A DNA stretch of 64,000 nucleotides from Oxalobacteraceae bacterium (lineage in GTDB: Bacteria > Pseudomonadota > Gammaproteobacteria > Burkholderiales > Burkholderiaceae_D). Position 1 is the first letter of the stretch. Each line of letters opens with the position of its first letter. The notes below the pieces were generated by a model, which had not been told where the DNA came from, did no database searches, and was given only the letters and a program-made list of their open reading frames with translations. A program made the position numbers and the translations under genes. Shown one piece after another: positions 48,233 through 57,099 of the stretch. The stretch spans positions 45,118 through 109,117 of the forward strand of contig JANXTY010000012.1 of the NCBI GenBank assembly GCA_025352145.1, given 5' to 3'.

Positions 48233-49467
48233 GAACGGTAGTCAGCATTGATGGCCACATATTCTTGCGACAAATCACATGTCCAGATCGTCGCCGTCGC
48301 ATTCCCCCGCGCCAGATTAACCCGCACGGTAATCTCGCTCTGTTTCATCACGCGCTGACCATCTTGTTCTTCGTATTCAGGATGGCGGCCACCGTTTTTT
48401 GCGACCCATACATCATCGAGATACAGGTCCAATTTATTCACATCCAGATCATCCACCCCCGCATAACCAATGGCGGCCAATATGCGGCCCAGATTAGGAT
48501 CGGAGGCAAAAAAAGCGGTTTTGACCAAAGGGGAATGTCCAATCGAATAAGCGACTTTGCGGCATTCTTCTACGCTCGCACCATCCTCCACTGTGATGGT
48601 CATGAACTTGGTAGCGCCCTCGCCGTCGCGCACGATCATTTGCGCCAGACTTTTCGACAAATCAATGACCGCCGCAGCCAGCGCTTCATACGCTTCGCAA
48701 TCAATTTCTGCGATATCGACTTCGCCCACCCCGGTTGCAATCAACATGAAGGAATCATTGGTCGATGTATCGCCATCAATCGTAATGCAGTTAAACGATT
48801 TGTCGGCAGCGAATTTGACAAGGTGCTCCAGCACTGGCTGCGCAACGGCAGCGTCGGTAGCGATAAAACCGAGCATGGTCGCCATATTCGGTCTGATCAT
48901 TCCAGCGCCTTTGCTAATGCCAGTCAACGTGACCGTTTTGCCATCAATGATCACTGTGCGCGAATCGGCCTTGGGCTGAGTGTCGGTCGTCATGATCGCT
49001 TCGGCGGCATTCATCCAATTGTCGGTGTTGAGATTGCTCAGCGCCTTCGGCAAACCAGCCTTAATGCGATCGACCGGCAATGGCTCTAAAATCACACCTG
49101 TCGAAAACGGTAGAATTTGGGCAGGTTCGCAATCAAGCAGATCAGCTAACGCCACGCAGGTTTCATTGGCATCAGACAGGCCCACCTCACCGGTACCCGC
49201 ATTCGCATTACCGGTATTGATCAGCAATGCACGTATCGACGATGCCCCCAGATGCACACCCTGCAGATGCGCTTGACACACTTGCACTGGCGCTGCGCAA
49301 AAACGATTGGTGGTAAACACCCCAGCCACGGTCGCAGTCGAGGCCAATTTCATCACGAGCAAATCCTTGCGATTGGGCTTGCGGATGCCAGCTTCCGCAA
49401 AGCCCAATTCGATACCCGCAACAGGCTTGAGATTAGCTACAATAGGGAGTGCCAAGTTGACGGCCAT
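48229..49467 (-). CDS. argJ: Bifunctional ornithine acetyltransferase/N-acetylglutamate synthase
   Basis: The 412-residue precursor has the self-cleavage region [19 protein letters not shown]; the chain is cut before the threonine of PNMA/TML, which becomes the nucleophile. Other ArgJ blocks are [17 protein letters not shown] and [20 protein letters not shown] sequence ([16 protein letters not shown]). It recycles the acetyl group in arginine synthesis. First gene of argJ–DUF815–mutT. Confidence 0.95.
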   Translation of the reverse strand: MAVNLALPIVANLKPVAGIELGFAEAGIRKPNRKDLLVMKLASTATVAGVFTTNRFCAAPVQVCQAHLQGVHLGASSIRALLINTGNANAGTGEVGLSDANETCVALADLLDCEPAQILPFSTGVILEPLPVDRIKAGLPKALSNLNTDNWMNAAEAIMTTDTQPKADSRTVIIDGKTVTLTGISKGAGMIRPNMATMLGFIATDAAVAQPVLEHLVKFAADKSFNCITIDGDTSTNDSFMLIATGVGEVDIAEIDCEAYEALAAAVIDLSKSLAQMIVRDGEGATKFMTITVEDGASVEECRKVAYSIGHSPLVKTAFFASDPNLGRILAAIGYAGVDDLDVNKLDLYLDDVWVAKNGGRHPEYEEQDGQRVMKQSEITVRVNLARGNATATIWTCDLSQEYVAINADYRS

Positions 49468-49860
49468 AGATGCTTTCTTGCAAAAAATTAATCCACTATT
49501 TTAATCGCTTCATTTAGATACAGGTAGGAATCGGCAGAGTGGTGCTAGTACAACTGGCTGTTCTCCTACCAGTTTGGCGGCTTGCGACATACCACGGAAG
49601 TGGAGCATGCTCTGGATGTGAGGTTGAACGCAAAAATATTTCCACGGGCAGCTATCGTGGCAACCTTTTTCTACCTACGACGTTCCAGCCCGCGTTTTTG
49701 TCGCTGGCAACATCATGAGGACAATTCCTGTTGTATCTGGTTCCAGTGGCAGGACTTTCCTTAGCCTAGGATATTCGTATGCCGCTGCCGACCTGTTGTA
49801 AATCTATTGGCGTACACACGAAAGTCAACATTATTTTTGTGCATACCAATGTTAAATCGA
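49468..49860. other. Intergenic sequence upstream of argJ
   Basis: About 390 bases without an intact gene. Some of the right part (from about 49780) may belong to the decayed receiver-domain gene that ends at 49977. The argJ promoter should lie near 49470–49560. Confidence 0.4.
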
Positions 49861-49977
49861 GCAGGCATCAAACCTGGGGTTTTCTGGTATTTGACCAAGC
49901 CTTTTGTCGTTACAGAATTTCTGAATGCGCTTGATGCTGCGCTCCGTCTTGCGGCCAAGCATTGTTCAGCAAAATAG
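49861..49977 (+). pseudogene. C-terminal remnant of a response-regulator receiver domain
   Basis: In one frame this reads AGIKPGVFWYLTKPFVV, TEFLNALDAALRLAAKH and stops at 49977. YLTKPF contains the Lys–Pro pair conserved at the end of CheY-like receiver domains, followed by the last helix. The sequence just upstream (49810–49860) encodes VNIIFVHTNV in a different frame, consistent with a decayed gene. No phospho-acceptor region is found. Confidence 0.5.
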
Positions 49978-49979
49978 AT

Positions 49980-50354
49980 TTATAAAACACGTTGTCCATA
50001 AATCGATACTAACAATAGTACAAAACCGGCCACAGCAAGTGTCGCATGCAGGATCATGAGGGGGATCGGTAACGGCAGCAGCTTCCAATGGAACAATAAA
50101 TTCATTGCTGCACCACCAACCGCAGCGATGACAAACAATCCGGTTGCAAATTGAGCCATTGGAGGAATCCCCGTGACAATGGCGGCATAAATGAGCAGAG
50201 TTAAACCCGCAGCTGCCAACAGGCCATGTCCCATAGCTAGCCAGGCCGGAGGTCGTGGTATGCAGCTAAATCGCATGCCTGCCATCAATAGACCACCAAT
50301 GGCAGCAATGCCGAACAAAGAGGCAGCAGTGCGCATCATCATGTACGGTTCCAT
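49980..50354 (-). CDS. Small four-helix membrane protein
   Basis: From ATG 50354, after AGGAG, the protein has 124 residues and four hydrophobic helices (ASLFGIAAIGGLLMAG, MGHGLLAAAGLTLLIYAAI, FATGLFVIAAVGGAAMNLLF, MILHATLAVAGFVLLLVSIY). Histidines occur at helix borders (GHG, FHW, LHA), which could bind a metal or haem, but this is speculative. I recognise no named family. It lies downstream of a truncated MITE. Confidence 0.65.
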   Translation of the reverse strand: MEPYMMMRTAASLFGIAAIGGLLMAGMRFSCIPRPPAWLAMGHGLLAAAGLTLLIYAAIVTGIPPMAQFATGLFVIAAVGGAAMNLLFHWKLLPLPIPLMILHATLAVAGFVLLLVSIYGQRVL

Positions 50355-50436
50355 ATTTTTCTCCTGAATTGTTTTTGAAGAAAATGATTGTCTACTGCAA
50401 ACCACGCAAAATCCGTTCGGCAAGACACATAAACAA

Positions 50437-50483
50437 AAGACCTCTGCACAACCGTAGCGAGCGGCGAAATATTGGATCGAGAT
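50437..50483 (+). mobile_element. Truncated MITE end, copy 3
   Basis: About 47 bases match the left end of the MITE at 31837 (AGACCTCTGCACAACCGTAG, then GCGGCGAAATA and GGATCGAGA). The other end is missing. Confidence 0.75.
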
Positions 50484-50635
50484 ATCGCTCCTTTATCTAC
50501 GATACTGCGTAATCGATTATGCGAAAAACGTGGTTAGAACCAGAAATCCCTAGGGCAATACCGACAAGTGGGCAACCCTACACGTCGAGATTGCTTGGTC
50601 CACTTGCCCGAAGTAGGCGCGAATTCTAAGTTTGC
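50484..50635. other. Short gap between MITE fragment and transposon
   Basis: No gene seen. It ends with TTTGC at 50631–50635, the left copy of the 5-bp duplication that flanks the transposon. Confidence 0.5.
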
Positions 50636-50790
50636 TGTCGATATTCACTTAAGTCTGAACAGTCATTTAAACAAAATCAATGGCTTATAACTTACGTGCC
50701 TATTTAACTCTGTACAAAAAAATCAGTTACCTCTGAATTCTTACCGGTTTCGTTCATTTAAAACTGAATTCGTCTGAATTGATCATCACG
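50636..50790 (+). repeat. Left end of the transposon with repeated sites
   Basis: The terminal site occupies 50636–50659; weaker copies of TTCATTTAAnTCTGAA follow at 50701–50714 and 50753–50768. They resemble an array of transposase binding sites. Confidence 0.65.
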
Positions 50791-50970
50791 CCTTTCATTT
50801 TCACAACGCCGAACGTCGGCAACGCAGCAGAAGCAGCCAGCCAGTCAGTCAGTTTTTTATGCGACATGCCGAATACCACCCAAAGTAGCCAGCCGTATTT
50901 AAAAAAACGGCCACTCAACGATAAGCTAACCAGCAGTTACAATTATCTCTAGATAACTGAAATCGACGGA

Positions 50971-51585
50971 TCAAACTCTAGGCTTAACTTTTTGTCCGAG
51001 CTTGTGTTCCGTGCCCGCCAGAATATTTTTGATGTTTTGGCGGTGTCGATAAATCAGCAGCACCGCCAACAGCACCACGCTTACAAAGAACGGATGCGTA
51101 ACGCCGAATAGCATCCATGTCGCAAACAGCATAAACAGTGCCGATACAATCGACGCAAACGACGACATGCCAAAACACACTGCGATAATGATCCACATCG
51201 ACATCGCACCTAGTCCGAGGTAAACACTAAAGCCAAATAGCGCGCCCAGCGCTGTTGCCACACCTTTGCCACCTTTAAAATGGTGAAACAGCGGGTATAT
51301 ATGACCGATCACAGAAAGGGTGCCCGCAATGGCCATCGCCAGTTCGGCGTCACCAGCAGGCGCAAATCGCTGCGCAAGCCAGACGGCCAGCCAACCTTTG
51401 AACGCGTCACCCAGAAGCGTTAGCATTGCCACGATTCTGTTGCCAGACCGCAGCACGTTGATTGTGCCGGGATTACCCGAGCCATAGGCGCGCGGATCGG
51501 GTAGCCGGAATACGCGGCTCATGATTACCGCGAAGCAAACTGAACCAAGAAGATAAGCGACTATGGAAAGAATGACCGTGACCAT
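50971..51585 (-). CDS. Divergent PlsY-type glycerol-phosphate acyltransferase
   Basis: The 204-residue inner-membrane protein has the PlsY layout: motif 1 as GSGNPGTINVLRSGN (about 36–50), motif 2 as HHFKGGKGVATALGALFG (about 100–117), motif 3 as RQNIKNILAGTEHKLG near the end, and about five to six membrane helices. Normal PlsY transfers acyl from acyl-phosphate to glycerol 3-phosphate. Motif 1 deviates: the usual G-A-T-N is G-T-I-N. It starts 28 bases after the AGPS-like gene and is probably co-transcribed, so it may supply an acylated glycerol- or dihydroxyacetone-phosphate for that enzyme. A housekeeping plsY is expected elsewhere. Confidence 0.85.
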   Translation of the reverse strand: MVTVILSIVAYLLGSVCFAVIMSRVFRLPDPRAYGSGNPGTINVLRSGNRIVAMLTLLGDAFKGWLAVWLAQRFAPAGDAELAMAIAGTLSVIGHIYPLFHHFKGGKGVATALGALFGFSVYLGLGAMSMWIIIAVCFGMSSFASIVSALFMLFATWMLFGVTHPFFVSVVLLAVLLIYRHRQNIKNILAGTEHKLGQKVKPRV

Positions 51586-51613
51586 CGTTCTTCAATTGGA
51601 TTGAACGGACATT

Positions 51614-53338
51614 TTATCCAACGCCATTATCGGTGTGGATCGGAAAAAGCGGGATTGAATTTTCTGCTTGTTCGCTGTTCCCGGTTGCGTCAAGCTCCGG
51701 CAATAGCTTACCCGGATTTAATACGTGCTTCGGATCCAACGAAGTCTTGAGCGCATGAAGGGCCTGCAGTCCAGCGGGCGAGATTTCCTGTTTCATCCAG
51801 GGGCGATGCTCGATGCCAACGGCATGATGGTGGCTGAGTGTACCCCCCAAGCGCATTATCGTATCGGTGACAAGGCGCTTGTACTCGTAGTAGTGCTCGA
51901 GCTCCTTGCCCTTGGGTTGTCGCGCGGCGAACGTGAAGTAAAGGCACGCGCCAGTCTTGTATGTATGAGAGATATGGCAGCCAATGTAACCGGTGCCATC
52001 TTCCTGCAGGAAGCGCGCTTTCACTGCTTCTACTGTACCAGTATAAAGCGGCAGCACCTTCGACCATAGTGTCGATGTCTCGGCCACATCGGCCATGCAG
52101 CCATAGTCCATGATGTAATCGCGCAGATAGGGGATGTTGAATTTATCCTTCGACCACGTCTTGCCGACGCTCTTGCCGAGGGGGAAGCCTCCATGGTTCT
52201 TCAGTATCCTGAGCGCAGCGCGGCGAGTGGTCGCAATCGATTTGCCCTCTCCCTCGAAGCCTATGATCAGAATGCAAGGCTCGGCGTAGCCGCGATATTT
52301 GAGCCAGCCCTTTACCTGCTTCTCAATCCAACCTTCGAACCCCTGCTTGGGGGCTTTCATGTTGAAAGCAAGCTCGGTCTCGCCACTGTCCTGGAGTCGA
52401 ATCATGCTCGGCATGAAACCGTGATCCAGACATTCCTGGATTCCGCGTACACCGTCTTCGAAACTCTTGAAAAGGAAACCTCGGTAATCCTTGACGGCGG
52501 GCGTTTTGTGGACACGCATTGTCGCTTCGGTGATCACACCTAGGATTCCCTCAGACCCGACCATGATGCGATTGATATCGGGGCCAGCGGAAGACGACGG
52601 AACCTCTTTCGTGATGATCGTACCCGAGGGCGTGACCATCTTGATGGAAACGACCATGTCCTCGATCTTGCCGTAGGCGTCTGACTGCATACCCGCCGAG
52701 CGGGTGGCTAACCATCCGCCCAAGGTGGAGTATTCGAAGGAGTCGGGATAATGCCCGAGCGAATGGCCTTGCTCTGCCAGATCTGTCTCAAGCTTGGGGC
52801 CGAGCGCGCCAGCCTGAATCGTTGCGGTACGGGATTCTGGATCGATCGACATTAGGCGATTCATGTTGCGCAGGCTGAGCGTGATCATCGGGCGCGGTTC
52901 GTCGGCTTCGGGATTGATCCCGCCCACGATATTGGTTCCGCCACCAAATGGGATCAGACAGAAATTGCGTTGATGCGCGAGCTTGACGAGTGCCTCAACT
53001 TGTTCGTGTGAATCCGGAAGGAGAACGGCATCGGGCGCTCGTCTCACTACGCCGTTGCGAACGCAGAATAGATCCGGGAAGCTTTTGCCATAACTGTGAA
53101 GCAGCCGCTCGTGCGGGTCGAGTGTGATCTGTTCTGGCTTCAATATCTGACGTAGTTCAGCGAGCAACTCCTCGCTCGCTCTAGTCGGTGCAATCTGAAT
53201 CGACGATAGATCAACCGGTTCGGCTGTCGGTGCAATGCTCACAATGCCTAACTTCTTGGTCACCCACGGCCACAGATTCGGCTTGTCAGCCATCGGAAAC
53301 GTTAACTTCGGGTCGCCCCAACCCCACCACTTCATCAT
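51614..53338 (-). CDS. Alkylglycerone-phosphate synthase (AGPS)-like FAD enzyme
   Basis: The 574-residue protein has the PCMH-type FAD domain (LIPFGGGTNIVGG, YGKIEDMVVSIKMVTPSG, GPDINRIMVGSEGILGV) and resembles eukaryotic AGPS more than D-lactate or glycolate oxidases: the KWWGWGD start, IRLQD with the arginine mutated in human RCDP3, GACLYFTF with the catalytic tyrosine position, and SHHHAVG (about 502–508) are all present. AGPS swaps the acyl chain of acyl-dihydroxyacetone-phosphate for a fatty alcohol, forming an ether bond. ATG 53338 overlaps the stop of the reductase gene (ATGA); a GTG at 53347 is less likely. Confidence 0.82.
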   Translation of the reverse strand: MMKWWGWGDPKLTFPMADKPNLWPWVTKKLGIVSIAPTAEPVDLSSIQIAPTRASEELLAELRQILKPEQITLDPHERLLHSYGKSFPDLFCVRNGVVRRAPDAVLLPDSHEQVEALVKLAHQRNFCLIPFGGGTNIVGGINPEADEPRPMITLSLRNMNRLMSIDPESRTATIQAGALGPKLETDLAEQGHSLGHYPDSFEYSTLGGWLATRSAGMQSDAYGKIEDMVVSIKMVTPSGTIITKEVPSSSAGPDINRIMVGSEGILGVITEATMRVHKTPAVKDYRGFLFKSFEDGVRGIQECLDHGFMPSMIRLQDSGETELAFNMKAPKQGFEGWIEKQVKGWLKYRGYAEPCILIIGFEGEGKSIATTRRAALRILKNHGGFPLGKSVGKTWSKDKFNIPYLRDYIMDYGCMADVAETSTLWSKVLPLYTGTVEAVKARFLQEDGTGYIGCHISHTYKTGACLYFTFAARQPKGKELEHYYEYKRLVTDTIMRLGGTLSHHHAVGIEHRPWMKQEISPAGLQALHALKTSLDPKHVLNPGKLLPELDATGNSEQAENSIPLFPIHTDNGVG

Positions 53339-54570
53339 ATCAGGCACCCTTGTTCTATCGGAAGATTGGCCGAGAAGACAGCCTGTGTTCGTGTCGCGTT
53401 ATAGCTATCGCTGTGCGTGGGACTTGGAAAGTAACCTTCCCGAATTCCCGCATCGACATAGGTTTCTATGAGCTTGCGGTTGATTGGGGCACAGGTGACG
53501 CCCAGTTTCTCAAGCTTTGATCGGGTGTACTCACAGTCCGTCGTCGCGCTGTCGTAGAAGCTGATCTTGGATGTGAAATACCAGAGATTGAAGGCTTTCA
53601 GCATCGTGCTCATGTACGGTTTGCCGTGCTTCGTGATTTCTCCTCTCTGTAGTTTTTGCTTGTAGACCTCTTCGGGAAGAAGATCAATGGCGTAGCCAAT
53701 TTCTCTCAGTAGTCCCATGACTTGAGCGAACGTCTTGGCATCAGGATTGGTCAGGTGATAGACGTCAAAGAAATTGTCAGCGCCCGCAGAGAGCGCGATG
53801 ATTCCGCGACTCACGTAATCGACAGGTACGACGTCATAGTGGATATAGGATTCGGGCATGACTCGTGTGTCCATCGCGGTTTTGAAGAGATCGTAGAACA
53901 ATCCTGTGGCTTGGGTCTCGGAATGCGGATATGCCCCAGTGATGGAATCGCCGTAAATCTGACCCGGTCGGAAGATGCGCCACTTTAGTCCACGTTCCTT
54001 GGCTTCCCTGACCATCGCTTCGGCACGGAATTTCGAGCGCTGGTAGTTCATGTACTCGAATCCTTGCCCCAAGTCATAGTCAGTCTCTTGGAAACGGACG
54101 CTGTTATCGAAAGTCTTGTCTCCCATCACGGTGAATGTGGAGACATAGACGAGGTTTTTTTCCGCAGTGCCAAGACAAAACTCAATCACGCGACCGGTGC
54201 CTTGAACGTTGATTGGCTCTAGTCGTTGGTATTTGTGAAGAAGGCTCGTGTTGGCCGCTGCATGGATCGTGAGATTCGTGTGGCTTTGAAGTTCGGCAAA
54301 AGTCGACGCTGATAACCCGAGTCGGTCTTGAGTCACGTCTCCCCGAAGCACAGTCACGCGAGAGAGAAATTCCGCTTCTAGCGCACCATTAGAGTCATAA
54401 ACATGGAGAATCGCGCGAACGCGTTCACGACAATTCGCCAGATCATTGCCACGTGCCAGGCAATAGATGTGGGATGAAGTCGATTGAAGAAGGTCTTTCA
54501 AGATGCTGCCGCCCAGAACACCTGTGGCACCGGTCAGAAAGACGGTCTTGGGAAAGGTCTCAAGCTTCAT
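53335..54570 (-). CDS. Thioester-reductase-type fatty acyl reductase
   Basis: The 411-residue protein is an extended SDR of the NAD-binding-4 (Lys2/FAR/thioester reductase) group: VFLTGATGVLGG (about 10–21), HAAANTSL, YVSTFTVMGD with the catalytic Ser near 144, and YQRSK with Tyr176 and Lys180. Relatives reduce acyl-CoA or acyl-carrier-protein thioesters to aldehyde or alcohol. In this operon it would supply the fatty alcohol used by AGPS. The last 130 residues do not clearly match the FAR C-terminal domain. First gene of the reductase–AGPS–PlsY operon, divergent from the desaturase. Confidence 0.78.
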   Translation of the reverse strand: MKLETFPKTVFLTGATGVLGGSILKDLLQSTSSHIYCLARGNDLANCRERVRAILHVYDSNGALEAEFLSRVTVLRGDVTQDRLGLSASTFAELQSHTNLTIHAAANTSLLHKYQRLEPINVQGTGRVIEFCLGTAEKNLVYVSTFTVMGDKTFDNSVRFQETDYDLGQGFEYMNYQRSKFRAEAMVREAKERGLKWRIFRPGQIYGDSITGAYPHSETQATGLFYDLFKTAMDTRVMPESYIHYDVVPVDYVSRGIIALSAGADNFFDVYHLTNPDAKTFAQVMGLLREIGYAIDLLPEEVYKQKLQRGEITKHGKPYMSTMLKAFNLWYFTSKISFYDSATTDCEYTRSKLEKLGVTCAPINRKLIETYVDAGIREGYFPSPTHSDSYNATRTQAVFSANLPIEQGCLI

Positions 54571-54750
54571 AGGTGAAAAGAACTTTGGTTGAACACGTCA
54601 ATAATCCGCTTCGCCGAAATCGAAGGACAGAAAGTAGCATTAAGCCATTGCTTCTCGCAAGGCTTTATGCGGTTGTTACTTAATTCCGCATTTACATATG
54701 ATTTGAAAGGAGTTCTAATCTCGGTTTAACTAATGGCGCGGAGATTCATC
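54571..54750. promoter_or_regulatory. Divergent promoter region of the ether-lipid locus
   Basis: About 180 bases separate the divergent reductase and desaturase genes and should hold both promoters. AAAGGAG at 54707 is too far from a start codon to be used. No clear operator seen. Confidence 0.4.
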
Positions 54751-55608
54751 ATGAAAATATACAATGTCATTGGCTATTCGATTATTTTCTTCGATTTGTT
54801 GGCGTGCATGGTTTCCGCACCAGCTCATTTGGGACCCTGGACTGGCCTGTTAATAGGCGGAATTTACTTTTTCTTTTTTTGGTTTCTCGCTGGATTGTAC
54901 TTGGCCGATGTTCTTCATTTGGGAATTGCCCATCGTTCGCTCGACTACAAAGAATGGTTCATAAATCTCGTCATTCTCGTAAATAACTTCTTCGGGCTCT
55001 ATGTCGATCCGATCGCCTGGGTGAATCGCCATCGGTTGCATCATAAACATTCGGATCATCCTGGAGACCCCAATAAACTTGCAAGCGATGGTTTTTGGCG
55101 AACATTGTATCTCTGCATAATTCCGTATGCGTCCAATGAGAATTTGGCCGCCGACAAGATTTTCAAGTCCTGGCCATTCAGGCTCGTTTCAAACAATTTT
55201 TTTGCGATATTTTCACAAGTTTTTAGTTTTTCTCTCTTATGGCTGTTGGTGCGAGACTGGAAGTTTACGATAGTGATGTGGGTTGGAATGCGTATCTTTG
55301 CCTTATGGGTCAATATGATTCAAAACTATTGGACCCACACCAGGACATATGGATATCGACGCTACAACGACGAGCACGACAATGCCATGAACATTGGTGA
55401 GTGGCTACCAGTAACGGCAACTTTTAGTGCCTGTTTGCAGAATAACCATCACCACCATCCGGGTCTTTTACGACTAAGCCACGATGCATCTGAATATGAC
55501 TTTGGATTTATCACAGTCAAATGCATGAAATATCTTGGCTTGGTCAAAGCAACGGCAAAGGGCGCAGATATACCAAAGGACGTTCCCTTGGAGTCATTAA
55601 ATTTTTAG
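54751..55608 (+). CDS. Membrane acyl desaturase
   Basis: Translated from ATG 54751, preceded by GGAG, the protein has 285 residues (an upstream ATG at 54733 lacks a ribosome-binding site). It has the three histidine boxes of di-iron acyl-CoA desaturases: HLGIAH (about 56–61), HRLHHKHSD (about 94–102) and QNNHHHHP (about 230–237), with four membrane helices. It would introduce a cis double bond into an acyl or alkyl chain. The AGPS context raises the possibility of an alkyl-lipid substrate, but the His-box pattern is that of ordinary delta-9-type desaturases. Its end overlaps the convergent hydroxylase gene by 12 bases. Confidence 0.88.
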   Translation: MKIYNVIGYSIIFFDLLACMVSAPAHLGPWTGLLIGGIYFFFFWFLAGLYLADVLHLGIAHRSLDYKEWFINLVILVNNFFGLYVDPIAWVNRHRLHHKHSDHPGDPNKLASDGFWRTLYLCIIPYASNENLAADKIFKSWPFRLVSNNFFAIFSQVFSFSLLWLLVRDWKFTIVMWVGMRIFALWVNMIQNYWTHTRTYGYRRYNDEHDNAMNIGEWLPVTATFSACLQNNHHHHPGLLRLSHDASEYDFGFITVKCMKYLGLVKATAKGADIPKDVPLESLNF

Positions 55609-56736
55609 AGCGCGCTTGTTCTTTTTTATAAATGGCTCGTAGGTTTGCCTGATAAAACCATTCGGAATTTCTTCGGCGTCCAAGCCGTAAACTTCCGGCC
55701 ATTCATCAGGAAAATAATAAGTTCCAAAAATTTTATCAATCCACGGAAAATGAATGGCAAAGTTCTTATCGATGGCTTCTTTTTGAGAGGTGTGGTGCCA
55801 ATGATGATATCTGGGCATCACCAAATACTTTTCGAGCCATTTGGCATTAGGACGAAAGTTGCAATGAGTCCAGGTAGCGTGAAGGGTAACAAAAATCAAA
55901 TACGCCACGATGATGTTCTGAGAAAATCCAAGCATCATGGGAACAAGGATAAACCCGCGCACCAAGGTGTCATCGAAAAAATGGGAACGTGAACCCGCGA
56001 TCCAATCGAGTGCCTTGGAGGAGTGGTGGATGGAATGAAACCGCCATAGAAACGGTACTTTATGCAAAGCAAAATGAATGGCCCATTCAGCCAGGTCAGC
56101 AACTAAAACAGCTAAGAAAAATTGTAACAACCAAGGCATCTGGCCGATGAATTGCTGGATACTCGGAACGGCCAAATATTTAGTAGCTTGAGTTGCGGGC
56201 AATAGGACGAGAAGCGATAAAATTTGTATGGGAAGATGGGTGGACATAAAATAAACTATATCCAAAGTCCATTGTTCTCTGAAGGTTCCTTGTTTTGGAT
56301 ACTGTGGCCAGAGCCTCTCGATGGGCACATAAATGAGCGTCATCAAAAACAAATCAAGCAAAAACCAGTCTAGGCCAATTGCGGGCCCATCGTGCAAAGT
56401 TTCGTTAATCGGTACACTTGATCCACCCCAAGCCGCTGCAGCCAGGGCCAGTAACATTCCAGTCAATCCCAAAATTTTTTTCTTGCGCAGAATCGAGGAA
56501 ATAACGCCGAATAAAATTGCCGCTACTATGAGGCATTGGATTAGAACGCGCATGGTGTACATTGGATAATATGCACGCAGTTCAGGAGAGCTTAGCAACT
56601 GAGGAAAATGCAGGCACAAAACTGCTCCGAATGAAAGAGCTCCAAAAAATGCCGACAATATTCCACTCCACCAACCTGTTCCAAAGCCAGTTGACTCAGC
56701 ATCACCAAAGAATTCATTAATTTTTTGCTCGATCAC
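55597..56736 (-). CDS. Fatty acid hydroxylase/sterol desaturase superfamily enzyme, AGMO-like
   Basis: GTG 56736 follows AGGAGACATC and begins VIEQKINEFFG; the protein then has 379 residues. Several membrane helices precede the histidine cluster: HFALH (about 222–226), HSIHH (about 235–239), a THCNF region, and HHWHH (about 312–316). This di-iron superfamily includes alkylglycerol monooxygenase, sterol desaturases and fatty acid hydroxylases. Given the AGPS-like gene, an alkyl-lipid hydroxylase is a reasonable guess, but the substrate is not provable from sequence. The open frame extends 41 codons upstream of the chosen start. Confidence 0.8.
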   Translation of the reverse strand: MIEQKINEFFGDAESTGFGTGWWSGILSAFFGALSFGAVLCLHFPQLLSSPELRAYYPMYTMRVLIQCLIVAAILFGVISSILRKKKILGLTGMLLALAAAAWGGSSVPINETLHDGPAIGLDWFLLDLFLMTLIYVPIERLWPQYPKQGTFREQWTLDIVYFMSTHLPIQILSLLVLLPATQATKYLAVPSIQQFIGQMPWLLQFFLAVLVADLAEWAIHFALHKVPFLWRFHSIHHSSKALDWIAGSRSHFFDDTLVRGFILVPMMLGFSQNIIVAYLIFVTLHATWTHCNFRPNAKWLEKYLVMPRYHHWHHTSQKEAIDKNFAIHFPWIDKIFGTYYFPDEWPEVYGLDAEEIPNGFIRQTYEPFIKKNKRALKI

Positions 56737-57099
56737 GATGTCTCCTAGAATATGTAAATAGAGGTACAAAATGTACCTCTGACGCCGATTAAATATTGAT
56801 AAGCATCTAGCCGCCCACTCTTTGGCAAGCATCAAGAGATAAGGTACGGCGCGAACCAAACTTAATAAAAAGAGAACGGCATGTTATTTCGCGGCATAGA
56901 CCTTTATTCGAACAACAGCCTTGTAGTGATTTCCAACCTACCGACAAAGTTCTGTACAGCAGGCGGCTATCAACCAATTTAACCGATATTTATGCTGCCT
57001 TGAATCCATTAGGCCGATGCCTCCTTTGGAAAACATTCTCGTCTCTGGTCATAGCCGACAAGCGACCAGCATACAACGGCCGCATTGCCGAACCAAACG
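56737..57099. other. Gap with IS remnants
   Basis: 363 bases downstream of the transposon cargo. Apart from the IS110 fragment at 56881–56982 I see only non-coding sequence. Confidence 0.4.
56881..56982 (+). pseudogene. N-terminal fragment of an IS110-family transposase
   Basis: ATG 56881 opens MLFRGIDLYSNNSLVVISN, which resembles the GIDLHSNNS start of IS110 transposases, and ends at a stop after 33 codons. The rest of the element is missing. It is not closely related to the intact IS1111-type element at 42679. Confidence 0.6.

Noticed and set aside
48265..49089. Long plus-strand open frame (274 codons) opposite argJ
   Set aside because: Shadow of argJ; composition rich in His, Arg and Ile as expected from a reverse frame.
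49582..49764. Plus-strand 60-codon frame upstream of the receiver remnant
   Set aside because: No similarity, no ribosome-binding site; likely decayed sequence.
50797..50970. Short minus-strand frame (MSHKKLTDWLAASAALP…, about 36 codons) at the transposon's left end
   Set aside because: No recognised family, poor start context and overlap with the end repeats; could be a fragment of a lost transposition gene but cannot be supported.
54294..54305. GGCAAAAGTCG in the reductase gene resembling the 160-bp repeat
   Set aside because: The match is limited to about ten bases within a coding region and is expected by chance.
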